NCBI RefSeq assembly: GCF_902459465.1
Contig: NC_047067.1
Span: 21,389,680 to 21,453,679 of the forward strand
DNA from: Asterias rubens
Taxonomy: Eukaryota > Echinodermata > Asteroidea > Forcipulatida > Asteriidae
Direction of reading: 5' to 3'
DNA: 64,000 nucleotides
This document shows positions 10,288-21,710 of the stretch, piece after piece. How positions within the stretch are numbered: position 1 is the first letter of the stretch; each line of letters opens with the position of its first letter. Under the pieces are notes generated by a model, which ran no database searches, was not told where the DNA came from, and was given only the letters and a program-made list of their open reading frames with translations. The position numbers and the translations under genes were made by a program.

Positions 10288-12286
10288 CTGTAACAAAACA
10301 AACAGTAGATGTAAAATAATTAATTACTTTCAACTGTATTGCTTTCACTTTAGAATTTTTATCAAAAGTACTTGCAGAACACCAACAGTTTAGAAAAACT
10401 ACTCCAAGAAACTTATGCGGATCCAGTTTATTTTCAGTGTTGAATGTCTTGATTTGGATCAAATTGATATTTTCCCTCAAACAAGTTTCAGACTTACAGA
10501 GAAATGTGGCACATAGTGGCCCCTTTGTATTTTCCAAAGTTCTAGAGTTATTTTTATGAAACGTGCCACAATTGTACATATTACAACTTGTCCTTAGTCT
10601 TTACTCTTTGTGAAATCCACCCCAGGTGACTAGCACTGCCACTTTCTTTGGAAAAACACGTGGAAAGTTTGTAGTAAAATAAAAAACGAGACACAATATA
10701 TTTTGGTAGTGGGGATCATTTTCTTGTTGGGAAAAGAGCATAGGAATTTTTGCCAGCATGTGGCATCAACGTTTCCATATCCTCTTCTTATATGTCACTC
10801 CACAAATTGGTTGTACTTTATAAGATTGGAATGAGACCCTACTGGCCCAAGTCCTTAATCCTTCACTTTGGACACTGGAGAAAGTATTGGGATTGTAGGG
10901 TTTCAATTAACCTGTTTACAGAGAAGGTAGTTCTTTATGCCAAGATGTATGATGATAAGTGGGTCTCAGACATTCATGTTGACATGTTGAACTTTTGGAG
11001 ACTGGAGCTGCAGGCAGGAAAATGAAACAAAAACATGTTTGTTTAAAAAAAAAACTAATAAAAATCTGACAGTTATTTCATTGTATCACCACTAAAAGTT
11101 TTTTTTTTACAATCTAGAAAAAAATAAAAATAAAACAAAGGTATTTTGTGCTTACTCTCAATTTTTCTGGAAACAATACAACCTTGATTAATAATGAGGA
11201 GAGCGCAGAACCTTTATTAGTTTAAAACGATCTCTGCTTTTCACCCTTTCAAAAGATTGTAAAAGAACTGCTGGATCCTTACCAATATTAATATGTCTTG
11301 ATTAAAAAATGTAAGGAAAAGTGTCATTAAATATCTTCAAATTTGAATTAAAATATGTATTAAAGGAGTAATTTAGTAAAACCCGGTGCCTCATCAATGT
11401 GATTTATCAATGTGATTTACTGTTAAGTGGAGCAAACAGCTTTAGGCTGAAAAAAAAAACCAATAATATGTTATGTACTCCAGACATTTGTTGTTATTTT
11501 TTGAGGGTGGCTAAATTATCACTAAATGTATAACTGGGTTGGCATAAATAAGCCCTGTGTGGTAAGGTTTTACAAAATCTGTAAAAAAAAAAAAGTGGTT
11601 TTTACTAAAAATTTGTTGTACTTTTTGAAGTAAAGGCTGCCAGTATGCAATCACTGGTTGGCAAACATAACAACTGTGCCGCTGCAATTATTTATATTGA
11701 ACCTGTCGTGTCCAAGTCATTAAATTCATTCAATTTATGGTTCATAACAAACAAATTGCAAAAAAAGTTGCAGCATCGACCTAATTGAAAGTAGATTCAC
11801 AGTCAAAATTAACCATGTGTGCACTTTACAGACTGAAAACAAAAACCACGATGATGTTGCATATGGTGGCCATCATATTCCCACAATGGATATAACAGGT
11901 TAACACTCCACTGCCACTTTCTTGGGAAAGACCCAACGAAAGTAAAATGGGTGTAAAGTTTGCAGTAAAATACCACAATCAACTACTATTTTGTCCACAA
12001 TATGACCCTGGATACTTTGTTGGGTGAAGTCAGAAAGTTTATTGGTGGTAAGATGTAGCAATAAAAACCTATTAACAAATGTGGTGGAGTGCACCATGTG
12101 CCCCCCCCCCCCCCTACAGATAGGGTTTTAATGTAATTAAGAGTTGTCATTCCAAGGTGGAATAGATGCAACATGAGCAGTACTTCAGTAGGAATCTTCG
12201 CCAGCATGTAGCCTCTATCCTTCTATATCCTCTTCTATGTCACTCCATACCAAAAACTTTATCAGCATAGAGTTTGAGAACCTGAA

Positions 12287-15200
12287 TTGAGGTTTTGGGG
12301 CCTACATGGCTCAGTCCTTATAAATCCTTCACTTTGGATACTGAAGGAATTGAGACTGTAAGGGTTTCAATTTACCTGTTTACAGAGAAAGTATAGTTCC
12401 TATGGTCAGACTGTTCAATGATTGGGTCTCAGCCTTGTTGACATGTAGAGGTTTTGGAGACTGGAGCTGTAGGCATAGGAAACAAACACACCTTATCGTT
12501 AAAAAGTAGTATGTGCTTTTGAAAAAGAGACCTTGTAGGCCAATATGAGCAACTGTCATTTGAGCCTAGTGGCCCAAGTCCTTCTGAATCATTTACTTTG
12601 GATACTGAAGAAGGAATTGAGACTGTGAGGGTTTCAATTTACCTGTTTAAAGAGAAAGTAGTTTCTATGGTCAGACCTTTCGATGACTGGGTCTCAGCCT
12701 TGTTGACATGTAGAGGTTTTGGAGACTGGAGCTATAGGCAAAGGAAACAAACACACCTTATCGTTAAAAAGTAGTATGTGCTTTTGAAAAAGAGACCTTG
12801 TAGGCCAATATGAGCAACTGTCATTTGAGCCTAGTGGCCCAAGTCCTTTTGAATCATTCACTTTGGATACTGAAGAAGGAATTGAGACAGTAAGGGTTTC
12901 AATTTACCTGTTTACAGAAAAAGCAGATCCTATGGTCAGACTGTTCGATGATTGGGGGGTCAGCCTTGTTGCCACGTAGATGTTTTGGAGACTGGAGCTA
13001 TAGGCAAAGGAAACAAACACACCTTATTGTTAAAAAGTAGTATGTGCACTACAAATGGTAAAAAGATGTTTTGTAAATAAAGGTTATGTAAGAAACTACC
13101 TAACTTAAGTAAAACACGGCCAAAAATATATACTGATTTGTAATGTAAAAAAATATATACATGTTTTGAGAGTAAGTATTGCAGTTAATCAAAGTTATGT
13201 AAGATTTACCGAAGTAAAGAGAAACTTTACATGGCATTGGTAGGTCTTACAAGGAAGTGTGAAAAAAATCCGGTGTTTACATGCAAGTTATGTTTTCCCC
13301 GCGTGTGCGCACGCGCATGTCTGCGTGACAAGTTGCTAACGTCTCAGTCCATGCAGTCATGTCGTTCGTGCTAGGCGAGCAAAAGTTACAAGAATGGGGA
13401 TTTGTGCCCCTAGGTGGACGTATTAAAAGGTGAGTTTCTCAAAAGTTGTTACGATCTACAGCCATATCTACTGATGCGTGTCGTATTATTTTTTGTTAGT
13501 TTTACAACCATTAAAATTTGGCCTACATGTTTGCCATGAACTTGAAGATGTATACAGCGCTATAATGCTGATATAGCAAGACAACATGTTGCAACACGTT
13601 ACAACACATGCTCACTTTCTAGCGCTGCAGACATGTTCACGTTTATGGCAAACGTGTAGGCCGAAATGGTTGTAAAAACTAACAAATAATAATACGCAAA
13701 CATCAGTGTCTGTATATGACTGAAGATCGCAATTTTTTTGAGAAACTCACCTTTCAATACGTCCATCAAGGAGCAAAATCCCCATGCTTGTAACTTTTGC
13801 TCGACGAGCACGAACAGGCAGTAAAGGCCTTAGGGTCGTGTTAGAACAAACTCAAAAGTTCAGACGGGAAAAGGGTACAAACAACGGTAAAAAGATGTAA
13901 TTTTGTACGACTACAATCCAATGTGTAATATTTTACATATCTAGCGTTTACTTAAAATTTAGGTAAATATGTTTACTCCTAAACGAAGTAAGTTTGTAAG
14001 TCTTTGTTGTGTAAGTTTTACCCTGCAACGAACTGGTAAAAGTTTACCTAACTGTTAGCAGGTTCACCCCCTGCCTCTAAAACATATTTTTTTTACACAA
14101 ATTGTGTAAATATTTTTCTGAGTGTGCTTTTGAAAGAGACCTTGTAAGCCTAAATGAGCAACTGTCATTTGAGCCTACTGGCCCAAGTCCTTCTGAATCC
14201 TTCACTTTGGATACTGAAGAAGGAATTGAGACTGTATGGGTTTCAATTTACCTGTTTACAGATAAGGTAGTTCCTATGGTCAGACTGTCCGATGATTGGG
14301 GGGTCAGCCTTGTTGACATGTAGATGTTTTGGAGACTGGAGCTGTAGGCGAAGGAAATAAACACACCTTATTGTTAAAAAGTAGTATGTGCTTTTGAAAG
14401 AGACCTTGTAGGCCTAATGAGCAACTGTCATTTGAGCCTACTGGCCCATGTCCTTCTGAATCATTCACTTTGGATACTGAAGAAGGATTGAGACTGTAAG
14501 GGTTTCAATTTACCTGTTTACAGATAAGGTAGTTCCTATGGTCAGACTGTCCGATGATTGGGGGGTCAGCCTTGTTGACATGTAGATGTTTTGGAGACTG
14601 GAGCTGTAGGCGAAGGAAACAAACACACCTTATTGTTAAAAAGTAGTATGTGCTTTTGAAAGAGACCTTGTAGGCCTAATGAGCAACTGTCATTTGAGCC
14701 TACTGGCCCAAGTCCTTCTGAATCCTTCACTTTGGATACTGAAGAAGGAATTGAGACTGTATGGGTTTCAATTTACCTGTTTACAGATAAGGTAGTTCCT
14801 ATGGTCAGACTGTCCGATGATTGGGGGGTCAGCCTTGTTGACATGTAGATGTTTTGGACACTGGAGCTATAGGCAAAGGAAACAAACACACCTTATTGTT
14901 AAAAAGTAGTATGTGCTTTTGAAAGAGACCTTGTAGGCCTAATGAGCAACTGTCGTTTGAGCCTACTGGCCCATGTCCTTCTGAATCATTCACTTTGGAT
15001 ACTGAAGAAGGATTGAGACTGTAAGGGTTTCAATTTACCTGTTTACAGATAAGGTAGTTCCTATGGTCAGACTGTCCGATGATGGGGGGGGGGGGTCAGC
15101 CTTGTTGACATGTAGATGTTTTGGAGACTGGAGCTGTAGGCGAAGGAAACAAACACACCTTATTGTTAAAAAGTAGTATGTGCTTTTGAAAGAGACCTTG

Positions 15201-15612
15201 TAGGCCTAATGAGCAACTGTCATTTGAGCCTACTGGCCCAAGTCCTTCTGAATCATTCACTTTGGATACTGAAGAAGGAATTGAGACTGTGAGGGTTTCA
15301 ATTTATCTGTTTACAGAGAAGGTAGATCCTATGGTCAGACTGTTCGATGATTGGGTCTCCGCCTTGTTGACATGTAGATGTTTTGGAGACTGGAGCTTTA
15401 GGCAAAGGAAACAAACACACCTTATTGTTCAAAAGTAGTATGTGCTTTTGAAAGAGACCTTGTAGGCCTAATGAGCAACTGTCATACGAGCCTACTGACC
15501 CAAGTCCTTCTGAATCATTCACTTTGGATACTGAAGAAGGAATTGAGACTGTAAGGGTTTCAATTTACCTGTTTACAGAGAAAGTAGGGTCAGACTGTTC
15601 GTTGATTGGGTG
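12287..15612 (+). repeat. Outer tandem array, 262-bp units, right arm (interrupted)
   Basis: The anchor cttttgaaag or its variant occurs at 12516, 12781, 14127, 14391, 14653, 14916, 15183 and 15445, a period of 262-267 bp. A 1,075-bp insertion splits the array at 13047. Distinctive variants mirror the left array; the unit near 15294 with 'ggtttcaatttatc' matches left-arm bases near 147-160. That places the outer end of the left arm at least 160 bp outside the window. The alternation of full and one-base-deleted units is seen here too. A G-run near 15086 explains the 267-bp spacing. Confidence 0.88.
13048..14122. mobile_element. 1,075-bp insertion inside the outer array, with inverted internal halves
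   Basis: The array unit is cut after tgtgc (13043-13047) and resumes at tgtgc (14123-14127), so a 5-bp target duplication is likely. Inside, about 13363-13595 is inverted at about 13600-13815, giving fold-back arms of roughly 220 bp. Both arms keep a small exon-like reading: MSFVLGEQKLQEWGF.. from an ATG near 13369 ends at a gtgagt donor near 13430, and a mirrored variant lies on - (13811 downward). The outer 300 bp on each side are AT-rich with recurring 'gtaa' words and a direct repeat ggtaaaaagatg (about 13057 and 13885). I see no transposase. The element class is unknown. Confidence 0.65.
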
Positions 15613-18239
15613 TGGAAACAAGGGTGGGTTTTCCCATTATTTTCTCCCCACTCTGATCCAATTGAGTCTAAATTTTATATATAAATTGTGATACACAAAG
15701 TGTGGGCCTTTGTACAATACTGTTTTCCAATGTTGTGCGATTGCTTTAAGATACAGATCTGAACCAGTGAAATTATTTTTAGCCAAGGAGATAACATGTG
15801 AGAATGCGAACAAAGTAATGTAAGCAACGATTTAATATAATAATAATCATGGCAATGGATTATACTGCAGTTTTGTAAACAAATCCATGGAAGCAGGTTC
15901 TGTCCGGACTAGAATGCCTCCACTGCGATTCATGTGAGTGTCATTGGTCATATAGTAACCATTGTTTACCATACCATAGTCACCCATCACTTAATTTGTC
16001 TTTTCAATCAGAATCATTTTGTGATAATTTAAGGTATTCCTGTGCTTCTTCTGGTCCACAATTTAAACCAAAACCATAGAAATAGAACCCGAAGAACGCT
16101 GAGTGTCTCATTGTGCGTGCGGTTTCGTTGTGAGACCATTTTTATGCACGCGCACACGCCATTTACGTAACGCGTGTATGGCAAAATATTTTGCCATACA
16201 ATCATCATTGACCAATTAAAACAATAGAAATGGTCTATGTGCGCTGACATCTTGCCATTTTGCCATAAGCGCATGTCACAAGATGATAATTTTGTCATAT
16301 GCGCGTATTGTGCGGTATTGATACGCCGCATCCACAGACGACACAGAGGGTGGTCGAGCTCAGCGTTCTCCAGGTTCTATTTCTATGACCAAAACACATT
16401 CAACCATGTTTTTCTTGAAATTTGTCAATAATGCCCCCTATTAATTATCATAATAAACAAAATTGATCAACAATGGTTATAAACAACTGAATGAGGGCAG
16501 TATATACGTGGGTTGTAGTTTTAACCGATTATCACAGGCCAATTTGAACATGTTTTTGGTGGGCCCTAGCGACAGCCTTGTGCACTTAAGAGTTGAGTAA
16601 TTAACTGTTGAACACTGTCAAACTTTGTGAAAACTGCGCAGGGAGTACAAACAAATTCGTAATGAGTGTCTGTTTATTGAAAATTTATCTCGGTCAAACA
16701 TTTTGTCCCTTTGTGAAAACTAAAAATGCAGCAAGTAGTTGTTTTTGGCCCCATGCCCGCACTTTAATATACCATGTAAAAATTGGGAAATCTCCGTGTT
16801 TGTGGTAACGTAAAAGAGGAAATCACAACATGCAGTGAATTTTACCAACATAGGGTGTCAACTGCGAGATTTAAAAAGTGTAACAATTTGAATTTTTTTC
16901 ATTGACACAGAATGACAGAGTATAATCATCAGGGTTTGAGGTTTTACATGCTCTCATGCTCTCTGCTGCATTCTGGTGCATTTTAAAAGACTCCAGAGGC
17001 ATCTGAAATTACTTTTTTTATCAAGGATTTTTGTGTGTGTAAGCACACTTAAGTGAGCAATAATTCACAAAATAAATAACAAAATTGCAAAAGGACAGGT
17101 AACACAGTTTACCATTTAGATACCAGCCAGTGTTTTATGTTCTTCAACCCTAACTTATTTTGAGTATGTTAAGTTCAGATACAAAAAAATAAAACTTAAT
17201 AAATTAATACAAAGTCTCTTATAATCTGTCCTTTTTTTTACAAGTGAGCTGCATTTTTAATGAAAGAAAACTTTTTCACACACAATTCACATTACATGTA
17301 TACAGTCAATTTGGTAAAGAATGTTTAGACACAAAAAACACAGTTGTTTGGCAGCCATTGTTAACGCAGGTCTGTGGCAAACTCACGGCTCGCGTAACAT
17401 GTTATTTTGGGTGTGTGTTCAAACGTGGGGTTGAGCGATCAACATTAATTTGCGGTCGAAGTTGTTTTTAAAAGCTGGTACCCGTCGTCGGATAACGGTA
17501 TGCAACGGCAAAATTGCCTTCTTCGGAAGGAAACCAGTTACACTGTGCACCGCGCACGCGATCATCAACAGCATACATGTACATGTACATTGCATGCATA
17601 CTCGCATGCATTATGCAAGAGCTTCCATTGTGGGTTTTTCTGTTATGTCTACGTCGTCCGCTGTGTCAGTGTGGTCTTTTTGCGTGTGATTTACCAGCTG
17701 GGAAACGACATGCAGCTGATGATTTAGAGTGACTTATGGGATGATAAAAATTCCATTGTCTCGCAGAGGATTTTGTATCCAATAATAAAGGTATTCAAAA
17801 ATTGGTAGCGTATCGGGTGGGAAAAAGTGTGATCGGCAATTTTGGCAGCGTATCGGCCAATAATTTCTGTGTATCGGCCCGATACGCTAGCTTGTACGTG
17901 GGGAGAACCCTGAATCATGACATTTTCCAGGCATCTTCACCTTGTTGACACATCATGGACTCGAATTGGTGGTTAAAAGAAAAAAGATACGGTTGAATAA
18001 TTACTGTTTTCCGAAAACATTGGCAATTATTGACAATCAACTTCACATATTTATTTTGATTTGTTTTTATGCATCATGTACATAAATTAACTTTTTAAGG
18101 GAAAACACAAATTTCAGTTATACTGGGCAAAGTTTAATAAAGCTGTCTGAACACAGAGAATTGCAGAAAAAGAACCATTTATGGCATGTTGGCTGAAGTA
18201 ACCAGTTTCTGTCAGGCACGATTTTTCTGTACACATAGC
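15613..18239. other. AT-rich non-coding stretch outside the palindrome
   Basis: Apart from the element at 16067-16398, I see only short frames without recognisable domains. A local run of alternating palindromic words (acatgtacatgtacattgca, then gcatgcat) lies at 17575-17615. No splice-supported exon chain was found. Confidence 0.4.
16067..16398. mobile_element. 330-bp inverted-repeat element with a 26-bp perfect palindrome
   Basis: The ends are inverted repeats of about 32 bp: ccatagaaatagaaccc then agaacgctgag on the left (16073 on), and agcgttct then ggttctatttctatg on the right (16357-16392). Between them lies the perfect palindrome TGTATGGCAAAAT/ATTTTGCCATACA at 16175-16200, and a further 'gccattttgccata' block at 16254-16267 resembles one half of it. 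There is no coding capacity. It looks like a MITE; a clear target duplication could not be fixed. Confidence 0.6.
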
Positions 18240-18425
18240 AAATTTTTAAGCTTACACTGACAGGCTTTATCAAATTGGGCAGTTGTCAAGCAGAAAGTAC
18301 TACTTGACAAATTTCTTTGCTAAGCAAAAATTGAGTGGGGCACCAGTCAAAACAATGTTAACTTGTCATGGAGTGGCTGATAACTTGTTTCTGTTTAGCA
18401 ATACTTTTTTGCGCCAGGCTTTGAA
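18240..18425. mobile_element. Fold-back repeat family copy ('aatttcataaagc' type)
   Basis: The copy contains 'acaggctttatcaaattggg', 'tgctaagcaaaaattg', 'gggcaccagtcaaaacaatg' and 'ctgtttagcaat', in the order seen in the other copies. It is diverged and lacks clean ends. Confidence 0.5.
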
Positions 18426-18599
18426 AATGTGCCCACATGGGCGGCACAGGCCACAGCTCCATTGAAATACTCCAACTTCTTCTGGAAATGTGTTTTAAAA
18501 TATGTTTTTAAGATATAAAGAGCTAAATCGTTATGACAGTATACATGTCAAATTATTTTAACAATTTTCGGCACAATATTGTTCTTATTCAGTGACACC

Positions 18600-18795
18600 A
18601 GGGCCCAATTTAATAAAGTCTGGTCATTGCTGGGTGAGTACAAAAACTTGCTAAGCACAAACAAATCTTGCTTAGCAGGACCAGGAATACCAGCTACTTT
18701 TCCAATAAAGTTTATATTGTTGCGACTGGTGCTACACCAACTATTTGTTTAGCAAAGAATTTTCTGCTAACCGGCTTTATGAATTTTAGGCTCAG
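18600..18795. mobile_element. Fold-back repeat family copy with both ends
   Basis: The left end 'gggcccaatttaataaagtc' (from 18601) and the right end 'ccggctttatgaattttagg' (to about 18791) are inverted copies. The body carries 'ttgctaagcac', 'gcttagcagg', 'accagc' and 'ctggtgctaca'. This is the most complete family member in the window and shows that the family is a short inverted-repeat element of about 190 bp. Confidence 0.6.
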
Positions 18796-19320
18796 TTTCA
18801 GAACAAACTCGCTTTGGACGGGTTGTCATGGACGATTGTGCAAAAAGTAACTTTTCAAAACTCAGCCTCCAAACGTTTTAAAAACAAAGACTATATAGCG
18901 AACTCACACAAGCGGAACACAGTCCTTCTCTTTTCTAAGGGCCCGTAGCACTTGGGCATGCTTTTAAAAGAATTTTAGTCGTGCATAATACGTTTCAATT
19001 TGGAGAATTTTCGGACGACATATTCGGTAATTCTAACCTGCACATTTCAACAATGTCGTCTGCGCACCGAATAATTGAGTCAACACTTGTGTTTTTTTAT
19101 TTTACTTTTCGGCCTCCGGGTTGTATTGTAAAATCCAACATTTCTTCAAATTCTGCGAATGAAAATTCTTTGCAGCACTTTTATTTTCAAGACAAACAAA
19201 ATCTCAACTCACCATTACACTTTTGTAGTAGTTTGAACTCGGAAATCCGGTAAAAAGCTGAATTTCTTGGAGATAAAAGACACGGAAACTTTTTAAAGTC
19301 CTCCATTTTTTCTTTGAAAT
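18796..19320. other. Non-coding stretch before a promoter-like cluster
   Basis: Only short frames without recognised similarity are present. The base composition becomes less AT-rich from about 19,320 on. I see no repeat or gene here. Confidence 0.35.
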
Positions 19321-19379
19321 GTGCAAATCATGCAGATTTTCACCTACGACCCCAGCCGGCGTCCTCCGTCCAGCCCCCA

Positions 19380-19490
19380 GCCAATCAGCAACCAGCTTTG
19401 ATATTTGCATAACAAAGCCGGACCTTCTAGAATTTTCTTGCCCAACTTTTGTGACCATATTAGGTACTAAATGGGCGGGCCCTGCAAGAG
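19380..19490. promoter_or_regulatory. Promoter-like motif cluster (CCAAT, octamer, HSE, CArG, GC box)
   Basis: Within 110 bp lie CCAAT (19381-19385), the octamer ATTTGCAT (19403-19410), a three-part heat-shock element TTCtaGAAttTTC (19425-19437), a CArG box CCATATTAGG (19455-19464) and a GGGCGGG box near 19472. Such clustering is unusual in this AT-rich stretch. No gene start could be tied to it on either strand, so function is inferred from motifs alone. Confidence 0.35.
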
Positions 19491-20134
19491 TTGAAACTAT
19501 TTATTTTAAAAGGGGTGATCGGGTACGTCTTCTTGCATGGGGTAAACTCGTGAAATTATTAAACCAGTGTTTACATGGTGAGATTATTATTGACTGATAA
19601 TTAAGTGAACAATGACCCTAGAAGAAAATAGAAGACACAGAATAATAGAACTGAGATTTGTTGTCTTAAGGTATGGAGAATTTAGAAGTTGATCAATACC
19701 ACCATACGCTGAGAAGTAAGTATAACACCTGTTTTGATAGACACGTAGTGAGAAATTAAAAATTTATCAATTGGATTATACTATTTGTATGGTTTCAATA
19801 TCCCAAATAACTTTTATTTTTCCAAGACAGTTTTCTTCGCTCTTTACATATAATTACTTTTTTAACAGATCAAGGCTTTAGTCGCTATCTGCCAATTTCC
19901 CAATTTTTTTTCGGGTAATTTCGTCAGTTTCTTTTCACCCCGTTGAACCCGACTTTTCCCTGCCATTGATCCCCATTATTATTATGGAAGGATACCCTTC
20001 CCCACGTGGGTGACCCAACGTTTCTCTGTCCCTACCAAGTAGTCTGTACACTTTCTATACAGCCTTTTGTTAAGGGGATTAGCATCTGAGAAGTTTTTGT
20101 TTTACACGTGTTTGACATACGATCGAAACATGGG
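19491..20134. other. Non-coding stretch
   Basis: I see no recognised gene or repeat. Frames are short and without domain similarity. Confidence 0.3.
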
Positions 20135-20230
20135 ACTGATTTCATAAATCTGATAAGCAAAAATTTAGTGGGCACCAGTCAAAACAGTAACCTTTTCTGT
20201 GATTAGCAAGATTTTTTTCTTCGTAAAACA
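20135..20230. mobile_element. Partial fold-back repeat family copy
   Basis: The segment 'gactgatttcataaatctg', 'ataagcaaaaatttagtggg' and 'caccagtcaaaacag' matches the left half of the family members at 18240 and 18600. The right half is missing. Confidence 0.45.
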
Positions 20231-20489
20231 AAAGTAAACTAAAAACTAGGTCAAAGATCTACTATTAAAGTTCAAGTTACATGACCCCGACGATAGTTGA
20301 TTATTTATTTATTACTTTTATTTATTTATGTAAAAACAATATTATTGAATGCCGGATTAATGAATACTCGAGAGTTCCAAGACTCCTCGAAATTGATTTT
20401 ATCAGAAAATACATTCAAATAAACTTTTTTTTATTAACGGCCGTGTTGATCCCAAGAGGGCGCAATACCGAGGTATATGCACTTTCGTA

Positions 20490-20605
20490 CCTAAAAGCAC
20501 AACCAAATGCTTACCAGAATAAGGTTACCAGTCAAACTATTACGTGAGATGTACAATTTGTTGTGACTGGTACCCTGCTCATTGCTGCCTAGCAGAAGAC
20601 ATGGG
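20490..20605. mobile_element. Partial fold-back repeat family copy
   Basis: The segment has 'aagcacaaccaaatgctta', 'ccagaataaggttaccagtc', 'gtgactggtaccctgctcat' and 'gcctagcag', the central part of the family. Both ends are missing or too diverged to see. Confidence 0.45.
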
Positions 20606-20649
20606 CTTTCTCATTGATATTCCTTGCCAAAACAAAAAAGGGTCGATTT

Positions 20650-21560
20650 TTGCCTATAATCGATTCCATGTTTTGTTATCTTTACGCTACTTTTGCCTAT
20701 CGATTAGCGTTATGTTTTCAAAATTTAGTGTTCTTGAAAATATCGACTTTGGTAACCGGCTTGTGTTTCGGTTACTTCTATTATTCGGAAATCGGTATCA
20801 TTGGGTCTGTTCTTCTCGCGCCAGACTATTTCCAACGACGAGGCGAGTATCGATGCGTAGTGAGCAATTTGAGGCCGAGGTAAATGTCAATTATTTCTTA
20901 ATTAACCACCACTCTTCCTTCTTCTAAATGAATCAAACATATCTTCCGGTATTTCTCATTTGAAAAATTCAACACATCTTTGCATAGGTTGTAATACTTC
21001 AACAAATTATGAGTTAATTTTTTAGGTAAGCGCGGATTCACTTTTTAAAATGGCGATGTCACCCGCGCCGTATAGCCTATGTTACACACGTTACAGCGTT
21101 GCTGTTTCAATTTCCGACCCATACTTTCAAAGTATTTTTGCTTTTTTTTCTAGAGATATCAAATGAATCTTTAAGTTTAATGCCAAAAACAGACACGTAA
21201 CAACAAACAAAACTTGTCAGAATCACAAAAAATTACCACCCTCCCAAAAATAAATAAAATATCAACCATCAATGTCAACTAAAAATACTCAATGGCTATC
21301 AAATAACTAAAATTAATTAAATAGAATGAATTAAACAATAGACAGAAAAACTTCCAGAATGTTTTGAGCAAATTACCAGCAGCTGAGTTTGTTGGTCATT
21401 CTCCATCAACTAACGTCCGTCGATGCCAGTTTTTTTTAATAACCGATCGGCGATATATCAAAAATTCAATATCGAGTTTACTCGATATATCAAAGGATGA
21501 AGCCAACTAAAAACAGTTCAAAAAAAAAAAAAAAAAGAAGATCGACAGTTTAATAATTGG
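20650..21560. other. Non-coding stretch
   Basis: Short overlapping frames near 20,544-20,927 have no recognisable domain and no supporting splice pattern. A run of A (about 21,519-21,535) is present. Nothing else is supported. Confidence 0.3.
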
Positions 21561-21562
21561 GT

Positions 21563-21710
21563 TTATATTTGGATAACTTTCCGTAAGGCGCCACCACTTG
21601 TTCACTCATTTTTACAAAAAGGGATATATCATTGAGGTAAATAAGTTACTATATTATTTCATATCGAATGAAAAAGTGGTGGCGCCATACGGAAACTTTT
21701 CCTTATATTT
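21563..21710. mobile_element. 132-bp hairpin MITE with 8-bp target duplication
   Basis: The element is 21571-21702. Its ends GGATAACTTTCCGTAAGG and (reverse complement of the right end) GGAAAAGTTTCCGTATGG are inverted, continuing into 'cgccaccactt'. It is flanked by perfect direct repeats TTATATTT at 21563-21570 and 21703-21710. An 8-bp duplication fits the hAT superfamily among others. A sister copy lies at 29844-29974. Confidence 0.75.

Larger units (their letters stand above)
8451..15612 (-). repeat. Right arm of giant inverted repeat
   Basis: This is the reverse complement of the left arm. It differs by a 1,233-bp gap at about 11827/11828 (left-arm bases about 1741-2973 are missing), by about three more outer 262-bp units, and by a 1,075-bp insertion at 13048-14122. 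The last array unit breaks off near 15,612, where ordinary single-copy-looking AT-rich sequence begins. Long inverted arms built of tandem modules resemble fold-back transposons, including the TU family described in sea urchins, but arms of more than 6 kb are much larger than the classic examples. A segmental inverted duplication or an assembly join is the alternative. Confidence 0.9.
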
